64,000 nucleotides of DNA from Mercurialis annua (GCF_937616625.2 NC_065575.1:4285501-4349500); one strand, 5' to 3'. Positions 35,761 through 48,900 are shown, numbered from the stretch's first letter. Numbers and translations are program-made. Notes: generated by a model not told the origin, from the letters alone.

Positions 35761-38700
35761 TACATTTCAATCAGTATTTATACATGTCAGAATGGGTTAA
35801 TGTCATGCTAATTAGATTGCCAGATAGTTTGAAATTTAAGTTACATTGATTTTATGTGTTTAAAATATTTTACATCTCCAGTGCCAAATCACCTCACAAT
35901 GCTATAATTTAGCATTTAGTATAAAAAATACATCTCCATTGCACTTCTATTTCATGTGCTAAATTTAGCATATGCTAAACTTTGTGCCAAATTTGTTAGA
36001 AAATTTAGCATATGCCAAATTTTATTATATGCAAATTATTTACAGATTTGCCATCAATAATGATAATCACTTGTAAAATTATAAATTTAGCATTTAATTT
36101 AGCATTTTGCAATAGAGTGAATTTCAATAACATGTGCTATATGTAGCATTTTATTTTATTTTATGCTAAAAATAGCATAAAAAATACAACATGCAATGGA
36201 GATGCTCTTAACGATCATATTAATGTTATTGTGTTACTTATGTTACCTTGTGTAGCATTGTCCTTTTAAATTTAGCGTTGGGTTAGGATTAAGTTTTTGT
36301 AATACTATTAATTAAAAAAATATAATTCTAATCCAACATTAAATTTAAACGGATAACATTACAGAAGGTAATACAACTAACAATTTAGTTAAATAAATTA
36401 TGTTTTACCAATGAGCTGTACCTCAAACGGTATAAGCGCTAGTCAGCAAACTGCTAGGTCGTGGGTTCGATTCCTCCCACAAGCGCTTCCCCTCTCCAAT
36501 TATCAAAAAATAAATAAATTATGTTCTTATTGAATTTAATCATATTAAAAAGTGGATCGACTTGATATGAATACGACTTGTTAATTTATTCTAACACCCT
36601 TAAAAAGAAGTATCTTACAAATTAAATTGAACTGGTTGGTTCAATAGTTTGATTGCAATTGAAAGTTCAATTCGATTTATTTTAATTATTTTTAAATTTA
36701 ATATATAGTTTAATTTTTTAACGAAAAAAATTAGAAATATAACTCATTATGTTGTAAAATCATCTTATTTTTAATTTACTAATTAGAATGTGTAATCGTT
36801 TTGTGTCTTTTTTTAATTTCTGATCCATTTACTAGTTTGAATTTAAAATATGTAGAGTTATTTAAAAAAAATTATATATTATATATTTTTGTATAAATTT
36901 AAATAAACTGAATAAACTGATAATTGAACCATAAATATATTATACATGTTCAGACGACCGATCAGTTTTTAAAACACGGATGTAAAATTCACTTTTTATT
37001 TAGAATACACTTAGATTTTACCAGTTGGCCAAAAAAAATACTAGATTTTACCATGATTCAAGAACCACCGGTTCCAAATAGGAACCATCGGCTCATAGTT
37101 CCAAAAGATTTGGAACCAACCTTGATGTGCCCCTTAGGCGGTTTATTCCGGTCTTGGTTTGAAACCGACGGTTTACGTTAAACTGAAATAAATAAAACTG
37201 GCACCGAACCGCTCCTCAAGTTATTTTGGGCCGGTTCTAAACCAGCCGATCCCAATTGACGGTTTACCAAATTGATATGGTTTTTCTTCGAGCTTTTGAC
37301 TTTTCACTTACTGCAAGCATATATTTGTGCCAGATTTGGATTTCTATGTGAGATATGGCTGTGATCGCTCGAGTGAATATGACATGTTGATGAGACAACA
37401 CTTATTAGAGTTTTTAATTTAGTTGTTATGTTCAATAAATTTAGTGAATTGAAAATATTAAATGTAAAAGTATTTATTTTTTAATCTATAAAATTTGAAA
37501 ATTAACTTACGGATATTCAAATAAAGCATATAATCATAAATTGATAAATAAAAATAAGTAATATACTTGATTCGAAATCGACCAAAAGATCAATGACATC
37601 TGTAAACTTATGATTCAGATTCACTTTTATCCATTTTATCAAGTAAACATAATATTATTAATTTTTAAAACAATTGCAATACTCTCTATTTTTATATCAA
37701 CTAACGATTGTCATCTCAATTTTGAACTTATTTATTTTATATTATTTATTTTTATTTAAAGAGTATTATGCTTAATTAGTCAAAAATAACTGAGAGTGAA
37801 TTATTTGATATTGGACTGGCAACCCGTGTCATCATATCATAAATGTACCATTTATTCATTGAAAAACAGACAAATTTTCTTAATTCGAACACAACTCGTT
37901 TAACTAATTGTGTCAAAATGTCAGTCTCAAACACAAAACATTTATTAAACGGGTTAACATTTATTGAATAGCCTAGCCCGTTTTTAAAAAAAGTCATAAT
38001 AGATCGACAATTTAACCTACTTAATATGTTTATTATTATAAAAAAAAACATGTTTATTAACAATATGTTTAACCTGTTTCACTATTAATTAAATGAGTAC
38101 AATCCAACAACAAACCTCCAAAATAATAATGAATGTTAATAGGAAAAAACAATAAATAAATTATACGGGTTATATGAATATATTTATTTAATCATATTTA
38201 ATAATTTAATTAATTAATACAATTAATAAACAGGTTTAAACATTTTTAAGGTGGATTAGGCATGTTTACACTTGCTATTTAATCGTGTTATAAAAACCAG
38301 TTAACCTGCATGACCCGAATCTATATAAACTCAACCTGAATCCGCTTAACTTTGTATCGTGTAATCGGATAGTATTGGACCTATTAGACACTGAATGATA
38401 AGCTACAGACTCTATTGACCGTTTACTCATTTGAAATCAATAAAAAGAACCATAAAAACCATAAAAAAACTCAAATAATCAAATTATTTTAGTTTTTTTT
38501 ATTAAATAACTCAAATTTTCACTGGCCCAATCATATAAAAATATCTGAGATTTTTGGTTTTCTCTATTTATCTTTTAAATGTTCAAAATCACCAATATTA
38601 TCTCATTTCTTAATTTTTAAATTCAATTGCACTCATATTATTAAATTGAACTTTTTTCTCTTTAAAGAAGGTTCAAATATATCTTTCATATTTAACACGT

Positions 38701-38937
38701 AGTTTAAATGAATCTTAAATGTTTTAAAAAATGCTAAAACTTAAGACTATATATCATATACGAAAGGACATCTGAACCTCCTTCCAAGTGAAAAAATTTA
38801 AATTTTTACATAGCTATAATTAAAATTGAAAAATGAAAAATAATGTAGAATTGACGATTTTAAAAGTTTGGAATATAAATAAAAAAAAAGTTGAAAATGC
38901 AGGATGTTTTTGGATGATTAAACCATTTTCATTTCAT
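35761..38937. other. Intergenic between the coiled-coil duplicates
   Basis: AT-rich. Holds the SINE at 36405-36510, a block of repeated TTTAGCAT(A/T)TGCTAAATTT words at about 35900-36190 that suggests a degenerate foldback, and GGTT/AACC-type repeat remnants at about 36640-36930 and 37060-37270. No gene supported. Confidence 0.45.
36405..36510 (+). mobile_element. tRNA-derived SINE, family 1, copy 3 (full, with TSD)
   Basis: Best-preserved copy, 106 bp. A-box-like ACCTCAAACGGTATAAGCGC, B-box-like GTCGTGGGTTCGATTCC, body CACAAGCGCTTCCCCTCTCC, A-rich end. Flanked by a perfect 15-bp direct repeat TAAATAAATTATGTT (36390-36404 and 36511-36525), typical of LINE-mediated insertion. Confidence 0.88.
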
Positions 38938-39533
38938 ATTGTATAGAAAACTCATGCAACTGCATTTGTCATTGTCACACATTGTTCATTCTTGCCATGT
39001 CCTGTATTCTTAGTTATTTCATTTAGTAATGATTAATCATAAATTATCAATAAAAAAATAAAGAATCAGACAATATTCTTAGTTAAAACAGTCTGAAAAT
39101 TCTCATCTTCATGTTATAGTCATAATGGTCCAGAAGATACTAGACAAAGGCTGTGCACGGTTCGGGAGAGCCGGAGATTTACAAATCTCTGGAATCGAAC
39201 TGAAAATTGGAGACCTCTAAAACGATATCTTCAGAACCATAGCGAAATCTGGTTCGGTTGGCATGAAGATTTTATCATTTCAATACAATTGGTATAAAGA
39301 TCACTCCAACCATAGACATTATTTTGAACTTAATCATAAATGTTAATCAACTTAACCATAACTTAATCGATTTTGATGCTACTGGTATCCTATTTAATAT
39401 CATATGGCACCTTAATTTTTAGGCTGTTCATAGAAGGCAGCTGAAAAACAGGGTTAAAGCATTCTAGTCCAGAACAAGACACAACCACACCTAGCTAATC
39501 AATATCTTGTTGCTTATGTACCAAACATGTAAC

Positions 39534-41103
39534 TCACATTGTTGTTAGTTGAGCTCTACTCTCTTCCATAGCCGCTCGAGCTGCCTCTCGATGAGAAAGA
39601 ATATCGCTGAGAGTGCTACGTGCTGTCGCAGCTTTAACAACACCGTGCTGTAACTGAACATTCATTGCAGCCCTTTTTTCTAAAAATCTAGCCTTGTCAG
39701 CTTCGAGCGTTTCTATATCTGTTTTCTTTTCGCCAACTTCTAGCTCGAATTTTTCAAGCAACTTTTTTGCGTCTTGAACACGAGCTTCAAGAGGAGCCAT
39801 GGACTCTTTGGCCTTGACGAGATTATCCTCAATCTCATAAACAGCCTCTGTGACTTTAGATGATTGATGATTAAGTTTCTCATGGTCAACTATCACCTTT
39901 ATAATGTGCGAATTTTCGCTCACTTCCTTCTCAGCCTGGCAAAGTTTCGAGCAGTTCAGAATGTAGCTGCGCACAGTGGCGTAAAAAGTCCGATAGTCAG
40001 CATTAACGCCTTTAAGATACAAAAAGGCGTTATTAGCTTGCTTGATCATTTGATCAACATCTTCGTGATTTGATTTTGTTAGAAGAAATGCCGTCAGGGC
40101 GTTTTTGACTTCGGAAATTGCTGGTAGATTACACTGAAGCAAATCTGTTGTAACTCCACTCAAGTAGGGTGGTCCGGAAAGTGCAGAAAGCGGATCACTA
40201 TGCATGTCATTTTCCGGTGTAGGCTGCTCGGTCATGGCCTCCGCATCGGCATCAAGTTCAGTTGGCTCAATTTTCAAGTTCAAAGTTGGTGGATGCATTT
40301 CTAGAAGATCCTCAATCTTAATCATTTTCTTGCTCCTGCAATTTCTTCCTATCTCCTTAGAACTCTTTGCACATTCAAAGTAAATGATTAGTGACTACAT
40401 GATTAATATATAATATTGAAAATTGATTAAATAGCTTGAACTAAGTTGAAACATTATCAAGTTTATCTGATTATGAATTCTACAAATCCAACATACTGAG
40501 TTCTTAGCTGCAATTTAGGTAGCCCAAACACAGATACAGGAAAATGTGACACACGGACACGGACACGGACACGGTGAAACATGATTATTTTAAGGTTTCT
40601 TATGTTAAAAATAAAGTTTCGTGTCTAAAACGCTAAGTTCTCGACACGTTTCCAAAACTGACTAGTAATGATACCTTATTTAGCACTGGAACAGAAATGC
40701 TGAAATGAAAAATGGACAAACGAAAGTATTTTAATAAAAAGTATATGTTATGAAGCTCAAGATTACACTGATCACTAATTCTTTTTCATCATAAAGTTTA
40801 CATTTTTACTTGATCTTTGCTTTGTTGGAAAATAAAAAGGCACAAACTTGAAAACAAATTTCACATTTTTTTAGTTTTTTTCATCATAAAGTTCACATCT
40901 TTAGCTTCATCTATTTGATTTCAGGAAAATGCACAAACTTGGGGAGCTAAACTATCCCACAATTTGAAACCCAGATGAGAAAAAGACCCATTTAAAAGGA
41001 CATTAGATACTACATTTTCTTGGGAACCAAACAAGAAATATAGAATATGAGAAATGAAACTTACAGAAGGAGAGTCCTTGTGTTTGGTAGGCCTTAATTT
41101 CAT
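39534..41103 (-). CDS. Uncharacterised coiled-coil protein, copy B (289 aa, 2 exons)
   Basis: Paralogue of the gene at 34403-35668. Exons are 41065-41103 and 39534-40364, together 290 codons with stop, with a phase-0 intron in the same position. The first exon is far shorter than in copy A: it encodes only MKLRPTKHKDSPS, lacking 23 codons of the basic N-terminus, so an internal deletion (or an insertion in copy A) has occurred. The second exon keeps SSKEIGRNCRSKKMIKIED, DPLSALSGPP, ANNAFLYLKGVNADYRTFYA, MAPLEARVQDAKKLLEK and ETLEADKAR. No stop codons interrupt the frame and substitutions leave the pattern intact, so both copies may be functional. No function known to me. Confidence 0.75.
40549..40574. 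repeat. Short (ACACGG)n microsatellite
   Basis: About four tandem copies of ACACGG upstream of coiled-coil copy B's second exon, inside its intron (40365-41064). Confidence 0.8.
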
Positions 41104-43131
41104 TGTTGAAAGCTTCTTAAGCTCCAAATATCTCAGCACAGCAAAAAGAAAACCAGAAAATGAAGCTACAATTTCAAACTAAGGTACATTTATTATTCTC
41201 CTGTGATCACAACGGTAGCTTTGAGTTCCATTTACAGTAATAAAACAAAATTTGCAACAAAAAGACTTGGACACATTTTTTGTGTTAGAAAAGAAATTGT
41301 TTTAAAAACCGAATCGGTCTGGCTGTTTAATGGTTGGACCGTGAACTGAGGGTCAAGCCGAAAGTAAAATAAAATATGCAATCATAGTGGATATTAAACT
41401 TGCCATGCTACTATGTTTTAAATCGTTAAAAAATCATTCCGTTATCTTTTTATTACAATCGGAGGTCACTAACATAAAATAAAGTCATTAAATTTATCAC
41501 AAGTTTTTTAAAAAATATCTTTTGTTGTAAAAAGGTATTGCGTTATATTTCTTATTGTAATGTCAGCATGCTAATTAAGCAAAATGTTGCCGTTTTTACA
41601 TTTTTCGACGACAGTGATCTTGTATTAAAACGATAATTGAGCGATCTTTTTTAACGATTTAAAACATAATACCCTTCCAGTAATTTAGAGATAACACGGT
41701 GACCTGGCAAGTTTAATATCCCAATATATGTTTAAAAAAGGGTTAAATGCAAATCCATACACCAACTTTGACCTAATTTGCAATTACAACATAAACTTTA
41801 AAACTTGGCAATGTCAGTAACCAACTTTACACTTTTGGCAAATCGATACACCAAACTCAAAAAACACTAACGTGGATATTGTAATAAACTGCCATTTGTC
41901 GTTTTATGATTGGTCGGTGTACCAATTTGCCAAGAAATGAAAGTTGGTTACCGACATTACCAAGTTTAAAAGTTTATGTTGTAATTGCAAATTAGGTCAA
42001 AGTTAGTGTATGAATTTGCATTTAACCCTTTAAAAAATAATGAAAAAAAGTTAGAAGTACACTTGATTTGAAATGGCAGAAGGTAAAAAAAGAATTTAAC
42101 TTTTTTTTCAAAAGTACAAGTCAGACCTTTTATTTTTTTGGGCACAATTAAGCCCTCGTGTTTTTATAATTGAACAATTAAACCCTCGTTGTGTTAAAAT
42201 CGAACAAATAAACACTTTTAGTTTACTTTTGGGACACTTACCCCCTCAAACTTTTGATAAATATTTGAAATATTAAAATTATTTTTGAACTTTTTTCCCA
42301 TATGATTATAATAGACATGTCCGCCATTAATGAGTCTTTCTAATGGTGTTGGATGAAAGGGACTGATTTGTACTTTTGTAAAAACTACAAGGTTTTTTTA
42401 TACCTTTTGCCATTTGAAATCAAAAGTATAGTTATGATGGGGCTGAAATTAAATTGATGGGGTCGAAGCTGTCTGTTCAAATCCAATTAATGCTGATCAA
42501 CATATTAGGTATGTCCCAATTTCTTTGTAATCTGTTTAAATTCTGTTTGAATTGAAATCATGCAATTTATTTGAATTCTGTCTGGTTACTTTAATTGTTT
42601 TTGGTTTATTTTATTTTTGTTTTTAGAATTGTTTCTCTCATATGCATGCAGTTTTTCTGTTTCGTAATTGCAGAAGATTACCTAATTTAATTGATCACTA
42701 ATAGTTTCACAATTTTTATTAATCACAAATCCAACTGAAAATAAAGAATTTACTTCAGAGTCAGAGGTAAATTCTTTGTAGTCTGCATTATATTGCTTGC
42801 TGCTTTTTATCAGCTGAAAAATGCAGTTTCATTGTGTCTGCTATTATATTGCACGGAAACGAAAACGTAGAAACGGGAACAGTATGCAGTTGATAGTTTT
42901 TATAGGAATAGGTTTTAAATTTTAAATTTCGGAGTTTTAGAAGTGTTTTTTGGAAAATAGAAACAAAATGCCGAAACATTGATCTTTTAAGTTGATGAGG
43001 TATGTTTGAATTCGATCTTTCTCCTGCTTGTTCATATTTGGACAGGATGTTAGAATCTGAAACATCTAAATCCATCAAGAAGTTTGTTCTGAGCTCAATA
43101 TCTATACGAAACGAAGTTGCTTCTAGAAACT
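41104..43131. other. Intergenic with MITE; 5' region of next gene
   Basis: Holds the MITE at 41740-42028. From about 42430 the sequence may be the 5' UTR of the gene starting at 43132: a candidate donor (TTAG|GTATGTCC near 42508) and acceptor (TTGGACAG near 43046) would define a 5'-UTR intron. This is inference from splice signals only. Confidence 0.45.
41740..42028. mobile_element. Mutator-type MITE with perfect 9-bp TSD (289 bp)
   Basis: Ends GGGTTAAATGCAAATCCATA and its inverted partner GAATTTGCATTTAACCC. Inverted repeats exceed 70 bp (ACTTTGACCTAATTTGCAAT, ACAACATAAACTTTAAAACT and mirrored). Flanked by TTTAAAAAA at 41731-41739 and 42029-42037, a perfect 9-bp duplication. No coding capacity. 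Confidence 0.9.
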
Positions 43132-44967
43132 ATGCCTATGCAGCGGAAATCAAACTTGCTGGAGAGGAGAAATAGTATATCAACTACTGAGAGGAAAGTT
43201 GTTTGTCCCCAAATATCACCAGCACTCTATGCTACCCCTAAACCACCCCGACTTCCGGATTCACCATCTTCATTTTCACCATCCCCGTATATTATTAATC
43301 ACAAGCGACGGGGGCCACGCCTTTTAAAGAGCTTTTCGGAGGATGACATTGCATTGCGTCTCAAAGACTTGGATGGTGGTGATAAGATTAATGAGAATGC
43401 AAAGAATGCGGAAGACCAAGTTATTGAGTCAAAATTTCAATCCGCAACTTCCTCCATTTCGGATTCTGTTGAAGAGAGGAAAATAAATGGTGCACATGAT
43501 GTCTCTAGTATTTCAGGGCATATGAATGCTCTCGATGGTGAGGAAATTGGAAGCCGTGATGGCGATATTACGAGCATAATTGCAAGAAATGGCTCCTCTA
43601 AGGTAAAATGATGTTCAGAAGCTTGTTGTATTGAACTCAGAAAGAGTATGAGCCTGAGAATTTACTTTGATATGCAGGAATCAACGAGTTACACTAGCGA
43701 CATCAATGGCGAGGAATGTTTTGCAATGGAAAGTTGTGTGCCGCTAGCTTCAACTATCCCTATGGGGGACTTTTATGATGCTTGGGAAGGTAATTGGGTC
43801 TTGTTGCTGTTATTATATCTTTTTGTTGCTCATTTTGTAAGGGATATAGCTGCAGGGTAAACTAGGTGTACCATGCCTATTTTTCTTAACGATTTTCTGT
43901 ATCCTTATTTTTATGTTTATCGTGCTCTTAATCTTGCATTTTTGGAACAAGTTCCTCATTTTGTAACAGAGACTAGGTTTAATTCTAGAGCATATCTATT
44001 GATTCTGTAACCTCCTGTTAAAAACTTGAGATAAAGGAAATAACATACTGTCATTTCCATAAACCATTTAATACTTGTAAGCATATTTGGTTCGGTTTTT
44101 GCATACCTTTGAGCTTGCTTGTGCTATTTTCTGCATGTAGAGCTTTCCTCTGATAGTGGGCTGCAGCCTTCTCTCCGTGATATTGAAGCAGAATTACGTG
44201 AAATGAGATTAAACTTGTTGATGGAAATCGATAAGCGAAAGCAAGCAGAAGTAACTCTGAATAATCTGCAAAATCACTGGCACTCGATCAAGGAACAATT
44301 AACCCTAGTAGGCTTGACTTTCCCTGCGTTTCCTTTCGCCTTTCCAAAGGGTAAGCTATCATCGAATATTGATCCTGCAGAAGACCTGTACCAGCAGGTT
44401 TATCTTGCTAGGGTTGTGTCAGATTGTATCGGAAGGGGCGTAGCTAAAGCTGAGGTGGAGGTGGAGAAGAAAGCTCAGATTGAGGCTAAAAACTTTGAGA
44501 TTGCTCGATTATCGGATCGGCTTCATTATTATGAAGCTGCGAATCAAGAAATGTCTCACAAGAACCAAGAAGCTGTAGGTCAGATTTTTGTACCTTGAAG
44601 TCTGGTTTGTTCTCTTTTATATATGTTAAAAAATTGCTTGATGTTGCGAATTGTTACAAATTCATACATTGTAGTTTATATAATTAAAGTTGAAAATTCG
44701 CGGTAAAATTTTAAAAACCTGCTAAAGTTCATGATTTATTTTGCAATTATCCCTTATTCTACTTACAACCATCTAACTTTTGAAGTTATTGGTCGTGTAG
44801 AGATGGGTCGGCGTAGCAGGCAGGTAAGGAAGAAGAAACAGAAATGGATTTGGGGTTCTATTGCGGCACTGGTTTCCCTTGGCACTGCAGCTTTAGCAGG
44901 TTCTTACCTTCTACCAAAGCAAGAATCTACATTGCCTCCTAAAACTGATGATAGAGCCAACTTGTGA
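43132..44967 (+). CDS. Coiled-coil protein with C-terminal membrane anchor (395 aa, 4 exons)
   Basis: Conserved plant protein of unknown function, recognised from memory of similar plant sequences but without a firm name. Exons are 43132-43602, 43678-43789, 44141-44578 and 44801-44967, 396 codons with stop. The N-terminal 160 residues are Ser/Pro-rich and probably disordered (TPKPPRLPDSPSSFSPSP). The middle has the conserved IPMGDFYDAWEELSSDSG and coiled-coil DIEAELREMRLNLLMEIDKR, then FEIARLSDRLHYYEAANQEM. The C-terminus has a basic stretch (RRSRQVRKKKQK) directly before one hydrophobic segment (about residues 357-378, IWGSIAALVSLGTAALAGSY) and a short tail, so it probably sits as a tail-anchored-like protein facing the cytosol or nucleus. 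The start is the first ATG after an in-frame stop (43090). Confidence 0.85.
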
Positions 44968-45922
44968 GTTAGTTATGCGAATCCAGGAAAAATAAGTCTT
45001 TGAAGTCATGTCAAAGAAAAATAATAACCAAAAGTTAAATTATTTTACATGTTCATAGAAATTTATTGCTTAATGTAGGATCTATATAAGTAATTTGGCT
45101 AGAATTTTTGGTTTCTTGGCTCAATTCAGACCGTTGAGGGTGGTTTTTGGTAGTAAATTTCTACCTTAGATTCGAAATCATACCAAACAATTTTTTTTTG
45201 ATACGGCCCGGTTTGGAGAAGTCGACAGTCTGGATATTTTTATGGTTCTGGATAGTTTGAGTGGTTTTTGACTTGGATACAGGGATCTTCAGAACGTGTG
45301 CACAGCCAGCCCTACCGTATCTGTTGCTAGCAACCTGAAGGCAGTGAATTCTGATTCTGGCCACTTATTTAGAGTATTTTTATGATTTGTTTTCTCAGAG
45401 ATGTACATAATGGAATTTATTAGATGTGAGCAATTATCCAATTAGAAGAGTTAATCTTGTAATGATGCTTCTATTTGGTCTCTATCTATTTATCTCAAAA
45501 CATTTGCATCGGCTAAATACATGAATTACATTTAGATGACACTTCTATATGCCAGCTTTTTTTTGGTATGATCATGAGGTGTCCTGAACGGTCCTAAACG
45601 GGTTTCAACTATGAAACAGAATCTTTAAACCTTCCATATTCAGACTAATTCTCATTCAAGCCGGATAGGTCCCTTTCTGGAGTTAAAGCTCTGGCCTCAA
45701 GTCTTAAACGGCTGCATATATGAGTAACATTAGTCTGGTGCATCATAATTTAACGTTGGCGTTAACTGAAATTTATTTTAAAATCTATCTTAAATCCAGA
45801 AATACTTAAAAAATCACTATCAAAATTTAAAAATTTATGAACTTATTTTTTCTCAATTGCAACAAAAGAAAAGCCCTTAAAAAGGAGCAGCACACTATCA
45901 TATTCTTCTCTTTTAGCTTCCT
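44968..45922. other. Intergenic, nothing recognised
   Basis: 3' flank of the coiled-coil/anchor gene and promoter side of the exonuclease gene. AT-rich; no repeats or genes that I could identify. Confidence 0.5.
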
Positions 45923-48900
45923 ATGGATCCCTCAAATACAATTGAAAAGCCACTAACAATCCACCTGGTCACCTCAACCGACTCGCCCGAGTTCACTCTT
46001 TTAACTCAGACTCTAGCTCGTTCTTCCGTCATCGGACTTGACGCAGAATGGAAACCCATTCGAGGTCAACAATCATCTTTCCCCACCGTATCTCTTCTCC
46101 AACTGGCTTGTCAACTCAGACCCCAACTCGGTTCCGACTCGTCCGAGTCACTGGTTTTTCTGCTTGACCTGTCCTTAATTCAGCTTCCTTCAATATGGGA
46201 ACTGCTAAAAGAAGTGTTCGTATCCAATGATATATTAAAATTGGGTTTTCGATTTAAACAAGATTTGGTTTACTTGTCTTCAACTTTTTGCTTACAAGGC
46301 TGTGATCCTGGGTTTCATAAGGTAACTGCAGTATCAATTTGTAAAATTCAGGGACCCAATTGCTTAAACATATCAATTTTGAGATTAATATTTGAAATTT
46401 AAGAATGCTAAGTTATTAAATTGCAAATTTGGTTACTTTTAGAAAGTTAAAGCTGGAATCTTATGTCATTATTTGTTTATTGTATTTGTAATTGATGATT
46501 AATTGGTGATAGGTGGAACCATATTTGGATATTACCAGCTTATACCAATTGCTGCAATACAAGCAACATGGTAGGAGGATTAAAGAAACCAAGAGTTTGG
46601 CAACAATTTGCAATGAAGTCTTGGGGATTTCTCTTTCAAAGGTTTGGCTTTCAATGCTTAGTTACTGATCAATTATAAGTATGTTGAGAATTTAGGCTGC
46701 TACGGAATTTTGGTATGTGCAGTTGTTGTTCATTCCATGTGATGTCATTGGAATATTTAGAAAAATAGTGATATTTTAATGTTTACATTCAAGATATCAT
46801 CGATCCAAATGTGTTGTAGAACTATGTTATATATTAAATGGGATCAAAAAGTTTGCCCGTTGAGTATAATTAAAAATAAAAAAAACTATATAACCACCCG
46901 GTGCTTAGATTCCAGAAACCAGAATAAGTTTTGTATGAATGATAGAACCATGTGAGTTTTAAACCTTAAAGTAGTAAAACATGATATCTTGGTTATTCTT
47001 CCATGGTTTTGATTAGAAATCCAAGCTGCATATTAAGAAGAAAAGCAGATTTATTGGATAAGAGTACTCATTTTTTGCTGATCAGGGAAACTGGAAAAAA
47101 ATTCATAATGAGCAATGTGTTCAGTAGTTTCATTAAAAACTTTTATCACCGACTGCAACTGATGTATGCTGGTTTTGATTTAATTGAGGTGATCAAAAGT
47201 GTGATTTAGTATAGTCTTAGAAGCTGCTATGGAAGTACTAAGCGAAAAAAATTGCATGAATGACTACTTTGGATCTCTAAAATTTATCTAATTTCCCAAT
47301 ATTCAGGCGTACATAGAGATTATTTTGTATAGCATAATAGCAGTTTAAGTTCTAGATTAACAGAAAACTAAAAGATGAATGAATTTGCAAAATTCTTTAT
47401 ATGATTTTTTTTAGACGCAGGGCTAAATCAATAAAATTGTGGCTTCCTGTCAAATTCTGAAGGCTCTGTAGTTCCTGGATGATTTAGTTGCAATTACTGC
47501 AATTTCAAACAGTAAGTTGTTGATTAAATTTACGTCTTTCTTAGGAACTTCAATGCAGTGACTGGTCACTTCGTCCTCTTACAGAAGCGCAAAAAACATA
47601 TGCAGCAATGGATGCCAATTGCTTGCTTGAAATATTTAATGTCTTCCAGGCCAATGCTATTAAAGAAGGTTTGCGGCAATTGAAAATTGTACTTGTTAAT
47701 TTGCAATTTGCAGAACTGATTCTAATTTGTGATTTGAAATAATATTAATACATATCATTATCCGAGGTATCTATTGGTCATATATGACGTATGTGCTACT
47801 CAATTATTATACCCACTTCTAACTTTTACTATTTTTCGTAGAAGAGTAAGTTTTATCTGAAAATCCATAGCGACTCCTGATGAACTCTTCTTTATCGGCT
47901 AAAGGTTTTTGTAGTTTATTATATTTTAACTTGGATGTATAAAAGTCTTTTTCAATTTCAATGCAGGAAAATCTTATAACAATTTGACGGAACTGCAATC
48001 TTCCAATATTAATCGAGGGCTGAAAGAAATTCTGGAAACAAATGATGCCGGTGATACACTTGTTACGGCCAGGTTTTCTGAAGCTTTGAATATCATTCAA
48101 GCTACTTTTGCTTCTGAAGGTTCATGCAGAATTGCCAATGGGGAGAGATTAATGTCCATGCAATCATCGATAAATACTCTTCCTATGGATGAATTGCTAT
48201 TGAAAATAGTAAAAAAATATGGTGAAAAAATTATATTGGGAGAATCTGACAGGAGACTAAAATCCTCCAGAAAGAAAGTAAAAAAACGGCCTTCAGTTGC
48301 AAATTGCAGAGAAAAACAATTGGACAATGTCGGTGACTGGGAAGGTCCTCCACCTTGGGATTTGGCATTAGGTGGCGATGGACGCCCAAAGTTTCTATGT
48401 GATGTTATGGTAAGATCGTTTTCTTTGTGCTCTCAATTTTCTTTTCTGATTTGCATGTAAAATTTGTAGCTTTTAAACAATTCTATAATTAGTGTCAAAG
48501 TTGTAGTCTCTCTCTTTATTCTTCTTATAAACTATTGTTTCAAAACTTCCACTGCATTTTAGAAGTAAATTTATTTATACATCTCTATTTATGCTGGAAA
48601 AGTGTTCTCTCAGGTTGAAGGTTTGGCAAAACATTTACGATGTGTGGGAATAGATGCTGCAATTCCTTATTCAAAAAAACCGGAACCAAGGTAATCTGAA
48701 AGATGTGTTCGACTATTGATGTGTTTGGCTCAAATGAATATATAAAGCTGTGCTTGGTTTATTTTAAAATTCATTTAGTAACTCTGTTTTTTATGTTCCG
48801 TAGAATTTATCATGTTTATGTTAAATGAAAATGATAAATAGAGTAATATTGAACAAATAAAAAAGCATGTGTTATTCTGTATGTTATCTTTTGGTCAAGA

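Larger units (their letters stand above)
38938..41160. repeat. Segmental duplication, unit B
   Basis: Second copy of the unit described at 33886-35760, in the same orientation and about 5 kb away. Contains the Yippee 3'-flank fragment (38940-39070) without any Yippee coding sequence, and coiled-coil gene copy B. Confidence 0.8.
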
